From Bacillota bacterium (lineage in GTDB: Bacteria > Bacillota > Bacilli > Paenibacillales > Paenibacillaceae): a stretch of DNA of 24,222 bases. The notes beneath the pieces are model-generated. The model did not search any database. It saw only the letters and a program-made list of their open reading frames with translations, and was not told the DNA's origin. Positions 1 to 7,444 of the stretch are shown piece after piece; the first letter of the stretch is position 1; each line of letters begins with the position of its first letter. A program made the position numbers and the translations under genes. Location of the stretch: NCBI GenBank assembly GCA_023418755.1, contig JAEZZE010000364.1:1-24222 (forward strand), given 5' to 3'.

Positions 1-729
1 GTGCTGGACAAAGGCTTGGGTCTGAACGCTTTCGAGGATTTGCTGAGTTTGTCCGGGGATTATATCGATATCGTCAAGTTAGGCTTCGGCACTTCCCCCT
101 TGTACCCTCAGCCTATTATCCGGCGGAAAATCGACCTGGCGGCCGAACGCGGAATCGCCGTCATCCCGGGGGGGACTCTGCTGGAGGCCGCGGTCAGGCT
201 CGATGTCGTGCCGGGCTTTCTCCGCCAAGTACTGGCGATGCGTTTCACGGGAATCGAAGTATCGGACGGCACGATTCAGCTCGAACGCGGGTTGCGCGAC
301 GATCTGATTCGCGACGCGAAAAGCCTGGGCTTGCAGGTGTTCACCGAGTACGGCAAAAAACAGCCCGGCTCGCGCATCGATTTCGCCGACTTTTCCACCA
401 CCATGGAACGCGATCTCGCCTGCGGCGCGGATCTTGTCACGGTGGAGGCGCGCGAATCCGGCATCGGCGTCGGTCTGTTCGACGAGCGGGGGAACTGCCG
501 AGAAGAGGATTTGCTGTTTATTCGGAACGCGCTGCCCAATCAGGAGCGCATTCTCTGGGAAGCGCCTTTGAAAGAACAGCAAGTCGCCTTGCTGAAGACG
601 GTCGGGCCTCAAGTCAATCTCGGGAACATCCCGTACCATGACGTGCTTGCGCTCGAATCGATGCGCAGGGGGCTGCGCTCCGATACGTTCGACCTGCAGC
701 GGGCTCCTTACAGCGATTACGTGATCTGA
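1..729 (+). CDS. Phosphosulfolactate synthase (ComA/YitD family), 5'-truncated
   Basis: Catalyses addition of sulfite to phosphoenolpyruvate to give phosphosulfolactate, the first step towards 3-sulfolactate, which is a spore constituent in Bacillus. The visible 242 residues match the TIM-barrel ComA family: an N-terminal DKGLG motif, then DIVKLGFGTS, VIPGGTLLE and a C-terminal VNLGNIP stretch. Family members are about 250 aa and the DKGL motif normally follows a few further residues, so the true start lies just upstream of the window and the GTG at base 1 is probably internal. A strong hairpin follows the stop. The assignment as a ComA homologue is firm; the sporulation role is inferred from Bacillus YitD. 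Confidence 0.85.
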   Translation: MLDKGLGLNAFEDLLSLSGDYIDIVKLGFGTSPLYPQPIIRRKIDLAAERGIAVIPGGTLLEAAVRLDVVPGFLRQVLAMRFTGIEVSDGTIQLERGLRDDLIRDAKSLGLQVFTEYGKKQPGSRIDFADFSTTMERDLACGADLVTVEARESGIGVGLFDERGNCREEDLLFIRNALPNQERILWEAPLKEQQVALLKTVGPQVNLGNIPYHDVLALESMRRGLRSDTFDLQRAPYSDYVI

Positions 730-752
730 CAAGATCTTGCCGGGACTGCGCA

Positions 753-785
753 AACAAGCCTCGCGTTCTAAACGCGAGGCTTGTT
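753..785 (+). terminator. Hairpin terminator after the ComA-like gene
   Basis: Bases 753-767 and 771-785 form a perfect 15-bp inverted repeat (arm aacaagcctcgcgtt) with a 3-nt loop, 24 nt after the stop codon. The last bases of the 3' arm (cttgtt) supply only a short T-rich end, so it is a strong hairpin with a weak U-tract. It separates this gene from the next. Confidence 0.75.
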
Positions 786-827
786 CCATATCGTGTACCA
801 TCCGGAAATATCGGGAGGGAAACGCGA

Positions 828-1289
828 GTGCTATATGGAGAACTGGTGCTGGTCGCGCTCATCGTCATCGGGCTGATCGGAAGATCGTCGATCATTACGA
901 CTGCCGCATGCATCCTGCTGATCGTCAAGCTGACCCATCTCGACCGCTACCTCCCCGTCATCGAAAGAAGAGGCATCGAACTCGGTTTGCTTTTCCTGAC
1001 GCTGGCCGTTCTCGTTCCGTTCGCCTCCGGGCGCATTCTGCCCAAAGACATCATCGACGCTTTCTCCGGATGGATCGGCTGGGTCGCCCTGATCGGAGGA
1101 GTTATCGGCGCTTTTCTGAACAGCCGAGGACTGGATACGCTCAAAGCGGAACCCCAGTTGATCGTCGGCATCGTCATCGGTTCGATCGCGGGGGTCGTGC
1201 TGTTGCGGGGCATCCCCGTCGGCCCGTTGATGGCGGCCGGCATTACCGCCGTCATCGTCAAGCTGGTCCAATTGCTCGTCGGAAAATAA
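828..1289 (+). CDS. DUF441/UPF0756 family membrane protein (YtwI-like)
   Basis: A 153-aa hydrophobic protein with about four transmembrane segments, starting MLYGELVLVALIVIGLIGRS and containing the family's charged patch around LTHLDRYLPVIERRGIELG and a glycine-rich second half. Length and pattern fit the UPF0756 (DUF441) family such as B. subtilis YtwI (about 154 aa). Biochemical function is unknown. The start is GTG at 828, with GGGAGG at 813-818 nine bases upstream. The stop at 1287-1289 is one base from the left arm of the 286-bp palindromic element, so its mRNA would end in or run through that structure. Confidence 0.88.
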   Translation: MLYGELVLVALIVIGLIGRSSIITTAACILLIVKLTHLDRYLPVIERRGIELGLLFLTLAVLVPFASGRILPKDIIDAFSGWIGWVALIGGVIGAFLNSRGLDTLKAEPQLIVGIVIGSIAGVVLLRGIPVGPLMAAGITAVIVKLVQLLVGK

Positions 1290-1290
1290 A

Positions 1291-1576
1291 GGGACTGAAC
1301 CGAAAAAGTCAGGAGCAATCATTTGATTGATCGAAGAATGTGAACGGGGTATGTATCTCCTTCCGCTACAATGTACCCCAGAAAGTGACGAGAAGCTTTG
1401 CAGCTTATTCCGATTACTTTCCGGGGACCCCGAAGGTGGCCATGAAATTAGGAACTGATTAACCCGTGACAGGGTAATTTCATGACCGTATGAGGCAGGC
1501 GCTTACGCTCTCCAGAAGATACATACCCCTATTTTTCTTTCGATCCTTCAAATGGTCCGACTTACGGTTCAGTCCC
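1291..1576. repeat. 286-bp palindromic element between convergent genes (MITE-like or structured RNA)
   Basis: The outer arms, 1291-1358 and 1517-1576, are imperfect inverted repeats of each other. Shared blocks are gggactgaaccg (1291-1302 and 1565-1576), aagtc, catttga, gatcgaa and ggggtatgtatct (1346-1358 and 1517-1529). The element fills the space between the DUF441 stop (1289) and the lysC stop (1583) almost exactly. The ends resemble ends of IS3/IS150-group insertion sequences (ACTG..ACC....GT.GGAC), so a non-autonomous derivative is one reading; this is inference from memory. No transposase remnant and no clear target-site duplication are visible. Confidence 0.65.
1346..1540 (+). ncRNA. 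Candidate structured RNA / terminator core of the palindromic element
   Basis: A perfect 13-bp closing stem (1346-1358 with 1517-1529) encloses several local hairpins. These are gaaagt/actttc (1381-1386 with 1416-1421) around aagct-ttgc-agctt (1393-1406), a perfect 10-bp stem catgaaatta/taatttcatg (1441-1450 with 1475-1484), and a small gcg-ctta-cgc hairpin near 1499-1507. The closing stem is followed on the + strand by tatttttcttt (1530-1540), as in an intrinsic terminator. I recognise no Rfam family and see no convincing promoter directly upstream, so it may be the 3' end of the DUF441 mRNA rather than an independent gene. Confidence 0.4.
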
Positions 1577-1582
1577 TCTCCG

Positions 1583-2836
1583 TTATCGGCGCTCGGACGG
1601 CCCGCCGACGAACGCGGTATCCGCCGTGTCCAGCCCGTACGCGGTATGAAGGGCCCGAATGACCTCTTGCACCGGCTCGGCCGCGATCACGCACGATACT
1701 TTGATCTCCGACGTGCTCACCATCTTGATGCTGACGCCGACGCTCGAAATCGCTTCGAACATTCTCGCGGCCACGCCCGGATTCGACACCATGCCCGCTC
1801 CCACGATGGAAACTTTAACGAGACCTTCCTCGTACGTCGCCTCGCGGTAAGGCACTTCCGGCTTGAGGCCGGCGAGGACGTCCAGCGCTTGCGGACGATC
1901 GGCCAGCGATACCGTGAACGAGAAGTCGGCTTTGCCGTCCTGCACTCCGCTCTGCACGATAATATCCACGTCGATGCCGTGGTTCGCCAGCGCTCCGAAC
2001 ATTTTGGCCAGCACCCCGGGCGCGTCTTCGACCCCCAGCACGCTGATGCGGGCTACGTTCTTATCCGATGCGATTCCTCTTACGACGATCCCTTGCTCCA
2101 TTTGCGCTTCCTCCCTCACGAGCGTGCCTGCGTTATTCGTAAAGCTCGAGCGAACGACCAGGTTTACTTTGTTGTGTTTCGCGTACTCCACCGCGCGCGG
2201 GTGCAGTACCGCGGCTCCCAGGTGAGCCAGCTCCAGCATTTCGTCGTACGAGATCTCGTTCAGTTTCCTCGCGCATTTGACGACGCGGGGATCGGTCGAG
2301 TAAATGCCGTCCACGTCCGTGTAGATTTCGCACACGTCGGCATTCACGGCCGCGGCCAGCGCGACCGCTGTCGTATCCGAGCCGCCCCGCCCGAGCGTCG
2401 TAATCTCCCCGTCCTCGGTCATCCCCTGGAATCCGGCGACGATCACGATATTCCCGTCTTCGAGCGAAGCGAGGATGCGCTCGGGCGAAATGTCGCCGAT
2501 CTTCGCTTTGCCGTGCATCGCCTCCGTTACGATGCCGGCCTGCCAACCCGTATAGGACTTGGCTCCATGTCCGAGCTTATGGATCGCCATGGACAGCAGG
2601 GCGACGGAGATTTGCTCCCCCGTCGTCAGCAGCATATCCATCTCGCGCGCTGGCGGATTGGCGTTGATTTCGTTCGCCTTATCGATCAAATCGTCCGTTG
2701 TATCTCCCATCGCCGACACGACGACGACGACCCGGTCGCCCTGCAGCTTCTTCTCCACGATCCGCTGCGCCACCCGGCCCATCCGTTCAGTCGTGCCTAC
2801 GGAACTTCCGCCGAATTTCATTACTGTCAATGACAC
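1583..2836 (-). CDS. lysC: Aspartate kinase (aspartokinase, lysC type)
   Basis: Phosphorylates aspartate, the first step of the lysine/threonine/methionine/diaminopimelate pathway. The 417-aa protein has the N-terminal amino-acid kinase domain (MKFGGSSVGTTER, VVVVSAMGDTTDDLI, then LTTGEQISVALL and GRGGSDTTAVALAAA) and two C-terminal ACT domains (around VVRGIASDKNVARISVLGV and VSIVGAGMVSNPGVAARMF), as in feedback-regulated class II enzymes of about 410 aa. The start is GTG at 2836 with GGGGGAG nine bases upstream; an internal ATG (M6) begins the MKFGG motif. It is monocistronic, with convergent DUF441 downstream. No lysine riboswitch is visible in the roughly 60-nt leader. Confidence 0.95.
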   Translation of the reverse strand: MSLTVMKFGGSSVGTTERMGRVAQRIVEKKLQGDRVVVVVSAMGDTTDDLIDKANEINANPPAREMDMLLTTGEQISVALLSMAIHKLGHGAKSYTGWQAGIVTEAMHGKAKIGDISPERILASLEDGNIVIVAGFQGMTEDGEITTLGRGGSDTTAVALAAAVNADVCEIYTDVDGIYSTDPRVVKCARKLNEISYDEMLELAHLGAAVLHPRAVEYAKHNKVNLVVRSSFTNNAGTLVREEAQMEQGIVVRGIASDKNVARISVLGVEDAPGVLAKMFGALANHGIDVDIIVQSGVQDGKADFSFTVSLADRPQALDVLAGLKPEVPYREATYEEGLVKVSIVGAGMVSNPGVAARMFEAISSVGVSIKMVSTSEIKVSCVIAAEPVQEVIRALHTAYGLDTADTAFVGGPSERR

Positions 2837-2893
2837 CGGTAGCCACTCCCCCAGTCAACTTTCCTAGCTAATGGATGAATCACTGCATACAGC

Positions 2894-2927
2894 ATTATAT
2901 TATAGCATAAGTCCATTGGCCCAAAAA
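2894..2927 (-). promoter_or_regulatory. Probable lysC promoter region
   Basis: On the minus strand two overlapping TATAAT hexamers lie at 2899-2904 and 2894-2899, in the AT-rich gap between lysC and the efp terminator. The -35 is weak: TTTTTG at 2922-2927 (17-bp spacing) or TTGGGC at 2919-2924 (19-bp spacing from the second -10). The leader would be about 55-60 nt. Confidence 0.45.
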
Positions 2928-2962
2928 GAACAAAAATGAGGCGAAATCGTCGAAGCACGAGC

Positions 2963-2996
2963 AAAAATCCCCGATCCGCCGGAGGCGGAATCGGGG
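2963..2996 (-). terminator. Rho-independent terminator of the yqhR-aroQ-pepQ-efp operon
   Basis: On the minus strand a GC-rich stem (ccccgat/atcgggg plus ccgcc/ggcgg, one bulged A) spans 2969-2996 with a 3-nt loop, followed by a T-run (2963-2967). It starts 21 bases after the efp stop. Confidence 0.85.
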
Positions 2997-3016
2997 ACTT
3001 GGAACGCGTATGGAAC

Positions 3017-3574
3017 TTAGGCGCGGGAGACGTATCTGCCTTCGCGCGTGTCGATCGTCAGCACGTCGCCTTCATTAATGAACAGCGGTACTTGCACGTT
3101 ATAGCCGGTTTCCAGCTTCGCGTTCTTCGTAGCGCCGGTCGCCGTGTTGCCTTTGATGCCGGGCTCGGTTTCCACGACTTTGAGATCGACGCTGTTCGGA
3201 AGCGAAATGCCGATCATCTCGCCCTGATAGCTGGAGATGTTGACGGTCATATTTTCGATCAGGAAGTTGATCTCCCACTCCAGTTGCGACTTGGACAGCT
3301 CGAACTGATCGAACGTCTCGTTGTCCATGAACGTATACTCGTTGCCGGAATTGTACAGGTACTGCACCGCGCGGTTTTCGACGTGCGCGCGGACGACGCT
3401 TTCTCCGGCGCGGAACGTCTTCTCCAGAACGTTGCCGTTGCGCAGGTTTTTGAGCTTGGAGCGCACGAACGCGGCGCCTTTGCCCGGTTTAACGTGCTGG
3501 AAGTCGATGACGGTGCAGGGAGCTCCGTCCAGTTCGATGGTCAAGCCTGTTTTAAAATCGTTGACAGAAATCAC
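3017..3574 (-). CDS. efp: Elongation factor P
   Basis: Translation factor that binds between the ribosomal P and E sites and relieves stalling at polyproline. The 185-aa protein has the standard three beta-barrel domains: KOW-like N-terminus (MISVNDFKTG to VKPGKGAAF), central OB domain, and C-terminal OB domain ending in the EF-P signature (GDVLTIDTREGRYVSRA). The loop lysine that is modified in many bacteria is present as K32 in KPGKG. The GTG start at 3574 has GGAGG nine bases upstream. It is the last gene of the yqhR-aroQ-pepQ-efp set, 34 bp after pepQ and followed by a strong terminator. This gene order is conserved in Bacillus. Confidence 0.97.
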   Translation of the reverse strand: MISVNDFKTGLTIELDGAPCTVIDFQHVKPGKGAAFVRSKLKNLRNGNVLEKTFRAGESVVRAHVENRAVQYLYNSGNEYTFMDNETFDQFELSKSQLEWEINFLIENMTVNISSYQGEMIGISLPNSVDLKVVETEPGIKGNTATGATKNAKLETGYNVQVPLFINEGDVLTIDTREGRYVSRA

Positions 3575-3608
3575 TTCGTTACTCCTCCTGTAGAGACGTT
3601 GCTCTGGA

Positions 3609-4682
3609 TTAGTCCAACTCGATAAGATGCTTGGGCGAGCTCGTCAGGACGCGAATTCCGCGATCGGTCATCACGACGTCGTCCTCGATCCGAACCCCGC
3701 CGAAGCCGGGGAGATAAATGCCCGGTTCGACCGTTACGACCATTCCGGGGGTCAGCACGACATCGGAAGCCAGCGACAGCCTCGGCGATTCGTGTATCTC
3801 CAAACCGATTCCGTGTCCCGTACTATGACCGAAATATTCCCCATAACCATAACGCGCGATGATATCTCTCGTCAAGGCGTCGCCTTCCTTGCCGGTCATT
3901 CCCGGGCGAAGGCGATCCAGCGCGTATTGCTGGGCTTCCTGCACGATCGCATAGATCTCTTTATGCTTGTCGCTCGCTTTGCCGACGACTACCGTGCGCG
4001 TAAGGTCCGAGCAATAGCCTTTGTAGTAGGCCCCGAAGTCGAGCGTGACGAATTCGCCCGCTCCGATCGTTTTGTCGCTTGCGACGCCGTGCGGGAGGGC
4101 CGAGCGTTCCCCCGAAGCGACGATCGTGTCGAAGGAGGAACCCGTCGCGCCTTGGGAACGCATGAAGAACTCCATCTCCATAGCGATCGATCGCTCGGTC
4201 GCGCCGGGCTTCAGATACGCCAGAATATGATCGAAGGTCCGATCGGCCAAGCCGGCCGCTTCTTGAAGAATGGCCAGTTCGTCCCCGTCCTTCGTCATCC
4301 TCAGCTTCTCCACGAGTCCTTCCGACGGAAGGAGCGCCGCGGAGCGGAACGCTTCCTCCATTTTCCGGTAGTCCCCATAGGTGACGTCCTGCTCTTCGAT
4401 CAACAGCTTGTTCGCGTTCCATTGCTTCAGCAGCCCGGCGATCGTCTCGTTCCGATCCGCGCCGTGCTTCACGACGTCAAAACCCTTCGTCTGCTCCGCC
4501 GCCTGCTCGGTATAGCGGAAATCGGTAAGGAACGCGGCTTTGTCCGCCGAGATCAACGCCGCCCCCGCGGTTCCGGTAAAGCCGGTCAAGTAGCGGACAT
4601 TATGGCGATTCGTTACGAGAAACGCTTGACCTTCCGTTCCGGCGATCGCTTCCCGCAATCGCGCGACGCGCTGATTAGGCAT
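3609..4682 (-). CDS. Xaa-Pro aminopeptidase/dipeptidase, M24 family (YqhT-like)
   Basis: Cytosolic metallopeptidase that removes the N-terminal residue preceding proline. The 357-aa protein has a creatinase-like N-terminal domain (HNVRYLTGFTG) and the pita-bread C-terminal domain. The two-metal ligands are visible: D in LDFGAYYKG, D in CSDLTRT, H in GHSTGHGIGLEIHE, E in VTVEPGIYLPG and E in GVRIEDD. The ATG start at 4682 has GGGGAGG eight bases upstream and overlaps the 3' end of aroQ by 8 bp, which implies translational coupling. The exact substrate class (aminopeptidase or prolidase) cannot be read from sequence; synteny points to B. subtilis YqhT. Confidence 0.93.
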   Translation of the reverse strand: MPNQRVARLREAIAGTEGQAFLVTNRHNVRYLTGFTGTAGAALISADKAAFLTDFRYTEQAAEQTKGFDVVKHGADRNETIAGLLKQWNANKLLIEEQDVTYGDYRKMEEAFRSAALLPSEGLVEKLRMTKDGDELAILQEAAGLADRTFDHILAYLKPGATERSIAMEMEFFMRSQGATGSSFDTIVASGERSALPHGVASDKTIGAGEFVTLDFGAYYKGYCSDLTRTVVVGKASDKHKEIYAIVQEAQQYALDRLRPGMTGKEGDALTRDIIARYGYGEYFGHSTGHGIGLEIHESPRLSLASDVVLTPGMVVTVEPGIYLPGFGGVRIEDDVVMTDRGIRVLTSSPKHLIELD

Positions 4683-5127
4683 TCGTTGTTCCTCCCCGTA
4701 TGTGCCGGCATAGCGCTTGCAGCCCCAGCTCGTAGCCGATCTGCCCGAATCCGGCGATCTGTCCTAACGCTACCCCCGCCGTCACCGAGGTGTGGCGGAA
4801 AGCTTCGCGCTTATGAATGTTCGAGAGGTGAACCTCGACGACGGGAAGCCCGACAGCCGCCAGCCCGTCCCTCAAAGCGTAGCTCGTATGCGTCAGCGCC
4901 CCCGGATTGATCAGAATGCCGTCGTGTACGCCGTAGGCCGCATGAATGGCATCCAGCAAAGCCCCTTCGTGGTTAGACTGCAGAAAGCTGAGCTTCACGT
5001 TCAAGGATTCGGCCAGCTCCTTCAGATTCTCCTCGATTTCGGCTAGCGTGACCGCGCCGTAGATGCCCGGCTCGCGAATTCCGAGCATATTCAAGTTCGG
5101 TCCGTTCAATACCAGTATGCTTGCCAT
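4675..5127 (-). CDS. aroQ: 3-dehydroquinate dehydratase, type II
   Basis: Converts 3-dehydroquinate to 3-dehydroshikimate in the shikimate pathway, as a dodecameric flavodoxin-fold enzyme. The 150-aa protein begins MASILVLNGPNLNMLGIREP. It shows R18 and the catalytic Y23 (GIYG), the SNHEG motif, INPGALTHTSYALRDGL, and the catalytic histidine in VEVHLSNIHKREAFRHTS. Length matches the family (about 145-150). The ATG at 5127 follows a doubled GGAGG-rich site. It overlaps the downstream peptidase by 8 bp and lies 127 bp after yqhR. Confidence 0.96.
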   Translation of the reverse strand: MASILVLNGPNLNMLGIREPGIYGAVTLAEIEENLKELAESLNVKLSFLQSNHEGALLDAIHAAYGVHDGILINPGALTHTSYALRDGLAAVGLPVVEVHLSNIHKREAFRHTSVTAGVALGQIAGFGQIGYELGLQALCRHIRGGTTNA

Positions 5128-5254
5128 CCTCCTGCTCCTCCCGCTCCGTGGCCGTCGTCGGCCGGACTGCCGTCCGGGCCGAGTACAACAGACATTGTAT
5201 CATAATCGGGGCTTTCAGGAAAACGGTGGAATAAGCGAGTTTCCTACTTTTTCG

Positions 5255-5800
5255 TCAAGAAGAAGGTTGAGGAGAACCCGGGGAAGCATCCGCGGCCGGT
5301 TCTCTCTCGGCTTCGTCATGCAGTTCGAACGCGATGCTGTATCCGATGAACAGTCCCCATAGAAGGAACAGGCAGAAATCCGTCACGATGCTGCCCCAGC
5401 CGATCCGATTCAGCGGCGGAAGCGCCCCGACGTAAGGTCCGGCCAGCGCGTAGCCAAGCGCCCACCAGGCCGCTCCGAAGAGTAGCCCGGGCCAGGGGCC
5501 CGACAGCTTGCCGAGCAGCAGGACATAGACGGCCGCCGCCAGCACCGACATCGCGATGAACGCGGCCAGACCGCCCAACTGCCAATAAAATCCGCTCAAC
5601 CAGGTCCGCGGAACGAACGGATCCAACAAAAAGGCCTGCGTCACGGTCGTAAAACGGAGCCCCGTCGCCAGCCAACGGACCAGCCCCCAGATCAGACCGG
5701 CGAAAAAGCCGATTTTCAGGCCGAACAAAATCGAATAAGTCGGAGGAGGCTTGCTCCCTCGGGGTTTTCGACGATCTTCGTATTCTCTTGCGGATGTCAC
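5255..5800 (-). CDS. yqhR: YqhR family conserved membrane protein
   Basis: A 181-aa integral membrane protein with about four transmembrane segments. It has a charged N-terminus (MTSAREYEDRRKPRG), the segment SILFGLKIGFFAGLIWGLVRW, two further hydrophobic hairpins, then a last segment (FCLFLLWGLFIGYSIAFEL) and an acidic/proline-rich tail. Identification rests on this pattern and on its position directly before aroQ and divergent from yqhQ, as in Bacillus. Function is unknown. The start is GTG at 5800, preceded by GGGCGGGA. It is probably the first gene of the operon ending in efp. Confidence 0.8.
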   Translation of the reverse strand: MTSAREYEDRRKPRGSKPPPTYSILFGLKIGFFAGLIWGLVRWLATGLRFTTVTQAFLLDPFVPRTWLSGFYWQLGGLAAFIAMSVLAAAVYVLLLGKLSGPWPGLLFGAAWWALGYALAGPYVGALPPLNRIGWGSIVTDFCLFLLWGLFIGYSIAFELHDEAEREPAADASPGSPQPSS

Positions 5801-5985
5801 GTTATCCCGCCCTTCGTCAGCGATTGGCCGTTTCCGAATTAGTATAGCCCCCCCTTTATTTCGCTACTCTCCGCCGCTGGCCGCCCCATTCCCTGTGGCA
5901 TTCTCATCCCCGATCCTGTAAAATAGAGTTACTTGGGATGTCGATTCGCGCGCGTCCCAGAGTTATGGTAAAGCAGGTGACCGAC

Positions 5986-6951
5986 ATGTCAAATCAATCG
6001 ACCTCGATCTACGGGGGACAGGCCGTAATAGAAGGCGTCATGTTCGCGGGCAGGCACGTCAACGTAACCGCGGTGCGCCGCAAGGACCAGCAAATCACCT
6101 TTCTGGAGGTGCCCAAGAAGCCCGCTCCCGCTCTGAGCAAGATCAAGAAAATTCCGTTCGTTCGGGGCATCGTCGGCATTGTCGAGTCCGCCGCCAAAGG
6201 CTCCCAGCATTTGACTTATTCCGCCGAGGCTTACGCCGAAGACGAAACGGGGCCCGAAGAAGCCGCCAAGGAGAAAGAAAAGGACAAGGACCGCTGGAAT
6301 TTAACGATGATTTTAGGAGTCGCGGTCGTGGGCATACTATCCTTCATCGTCGGAAAATTAATTTTCACACTCGTGCCCGCATTCGTGGAAGGTCTGATCT
6401 TTAACCAAGCCTTCGAGAATAAGATAATGCACAACCTGCTCGAAGGCGTCATCAAAATCATTCTTTTGCTCGTCTACCTGTGGTCCATCTCGCAAACGCC
6501 GATGATCAAAAGGCTTTTCCAGTATCACGGCGCCGAGCATAAAGTGATCAGCGCTTACGAAGCGGGCTCGGAGCTGACCGTCGAATCGGTTCAGAAATTC
6601 AGCCGTCTGCACTACAGATGCGGAAGCAGCTTTATTATTTTCACCGTCATCGTCGGCGTCGTCATTTATTCCTTCTTTACGTGGGATTCGATGGCCGAAC
6701 GCATTCTCCAGCGCATCCTGCTGCTTCCGGTCGTGCTGGGCGTTTCTTACGAGGTGCTGAGATGGACGAACGCCCTTCGGGACATCCCCGTGCTGAAGTG
6801 GCTCGGAGCGCCGGGCTTATGGCTTCAGCTCTTGACGACCAAGGAACCTAACGACGACCAGGTAGCGGTGTCTATCGCGTCCTTTAACCGGATGAGAGAG
6901 CTGGACGACGAGATCGGCAGTCCGCGCGTCGCGCTTGCCAAGCAGGCCTAA
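5986..6951 (+). CDS. yqhQ: DUF1385 family membrane protein YqhQ
   Basis: A 322-aa protein of the DUF1385 family, showing the N-terminal IYGGQAVIEGVMFAGRH signature, several membrane segments between residues about 100 and 270, and the central YHGAEHKVISAYE ... LHYRCGSSFIIF motif. Function is unknown; homologues are metal-dependent-looking membrane proteins widespread in Firmicutes. I chose ATG 5986 because AGGTG lies 7 bases before it and the conserved domain begins about 7 residues in; an in-frame ATG at 5938 lacks a good site. It is transcribed divergently from yqhR and followed 50 bp later by the YqhP-like gene. Confidence 0.9.
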   Translation: MSNQSTSIYGGQAVIEGVMFAGRHVNVTAVRRKDQQITFLEVPKKPAPALSKIKKIPFVRGIVGIVESAAKGSQHLTYSAEAYAEDETGPEEAAKEKEKDKDRWNLTMILGVAVVGILSFIVGKLIFTLVPAFVEGLIFNQAFENKIMHNLLEGVIKIILLLVYLWSISQTPMIKRLFQYHGAEHKVISAYEAGSELTVESVQKFSRLHYRCGSSFIIFTVIVGVVIYSFFTWDSMAERILQRILLLPVVLGVSYEVLRWTNALRDIPVLKWLGAPGLWLQLLTTKEPNDDQVAVSIASFNRMRELDDEIGSPRVALAKQA

Positions 6952-7001
6952 TCTTTGATTCGAGCATGTAAGAACATTGAGGTATCCGGAGGAGGATGCG
7001 C

Positions 7002-7313
7002 ATGAGAAAACGAATCCAGCCCTGGTTCGCCGTCGTGCTCGTATTCATGGCGATCGGAGTGATCACCACGCTGCTTCGGGGTTCCGTCGAATCTTGGGCG
7101 ATTCCGCTCGGACTCGTGGCGATCGTGTTCCTGCTGTATAAGTTTCCGCCGGACAGATGGAGAAAGCCCGCGAGGAACGGCCGAGCAGCCGTCAAGAGAG
7201 CGCGCCCGGATTTCCGTGGCGCCGCCCCCAAGGCGGACCGGAGACGCGCTTCCCCTTTCACCGTCATCGAAGGCCGGAAAAACCGGGACGACGAACCGCC
7301 CCGTTATCATTGA
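7002..7313 (+). CDS. Small membrane protein, YqhP/SA1360-like
   Basis: A 103-aa protein with a basic N-terminus, two predicted membrane segments (about residues 8-25 and 34-50), the motif LLYKFPPDRW and a long basic, proline-containing cytoplasmic tail. It resembles YqhP-type (SA1360 family) proteins, which occupy the same place between yqhQ and yqhO in Bacillus. Function is unknown. ATG 7002 is preferred over the in-frame ATG 6996 because GGAGGAGG (6988-6995) would touch the first but sits six bases before the second. Confidence 0.75.
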   Translation: MRKRIQPWFAVVLVFMAIGVITTLLRGSVESWAIPLGLVAIVFLLYKFPPDRWRKPARNGRAAVKRARPDFRGAAPKADRRRASPFTVIEGRKNRDDEPPRYH

Positions 7314-7362
7314 CCCGACATTAAAACGGGTTATGCCGTCCTTGGGGACGACATTAATCGCG

Positions 7363-7418
7363 AACAAGCCGCCGCCGCGGCCGAGAGCATCCTGCTCCGG
7401 TTGCGGCGGCGGCTTGTT
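7363..7418 (+). terminator. Long hairpin between convergent yqhP-like and yqhO
   Basis: A perfect 16-bp stem (7363-7378 with 7403-7418, arm aacaagccgccgccgc) encloses an inner gagca/tgctc hairpin, 49 bp after the upstream stop and 26 bp before the end of convergent yqhO. The T-tract is short (gtttccct on +), so it probably acts as terminator or mRNA 3'-end stabiliser. Confidence 0.65.
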
Positions 7419-7444
7419 TCCCTCGGCTTGCTGCGCGCAAAGCC

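Noticed and set aside
1346..1529. 6S RNA, tmRNA, SRP RNA or a known riboswitch
   Set aside because: The multibranch hairpin order and conserved blocks do not fit any of these as I know them; it is left as an unassigned structured RNA.
1490..2833. 447-codon open frame on the + strand opposite lysC
   Set aside because: It is arginine/histidine-rich shadow sequence of a well-supported aspartokinase in high-GC DNA, with no ribosome binding site.
2837..2935. Lysine riboswitch upstream of lysC
   Set aside because: The leader is only about 60 nt and shows none of the riboswitch's conserved segments.
3627..4910. 427-codon open frame on the + strand opposite the peptidase and aroQ
   Set aside because: Spans two clear genes on the other strand and has no recognisable protein features.
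5938..5985. N-terminal extension of YqhQ from ATG 5938
   Set aside because: ATG 5986 has a better ribosome binding site and begins close to the conserved domain; the extension has no family sequence.
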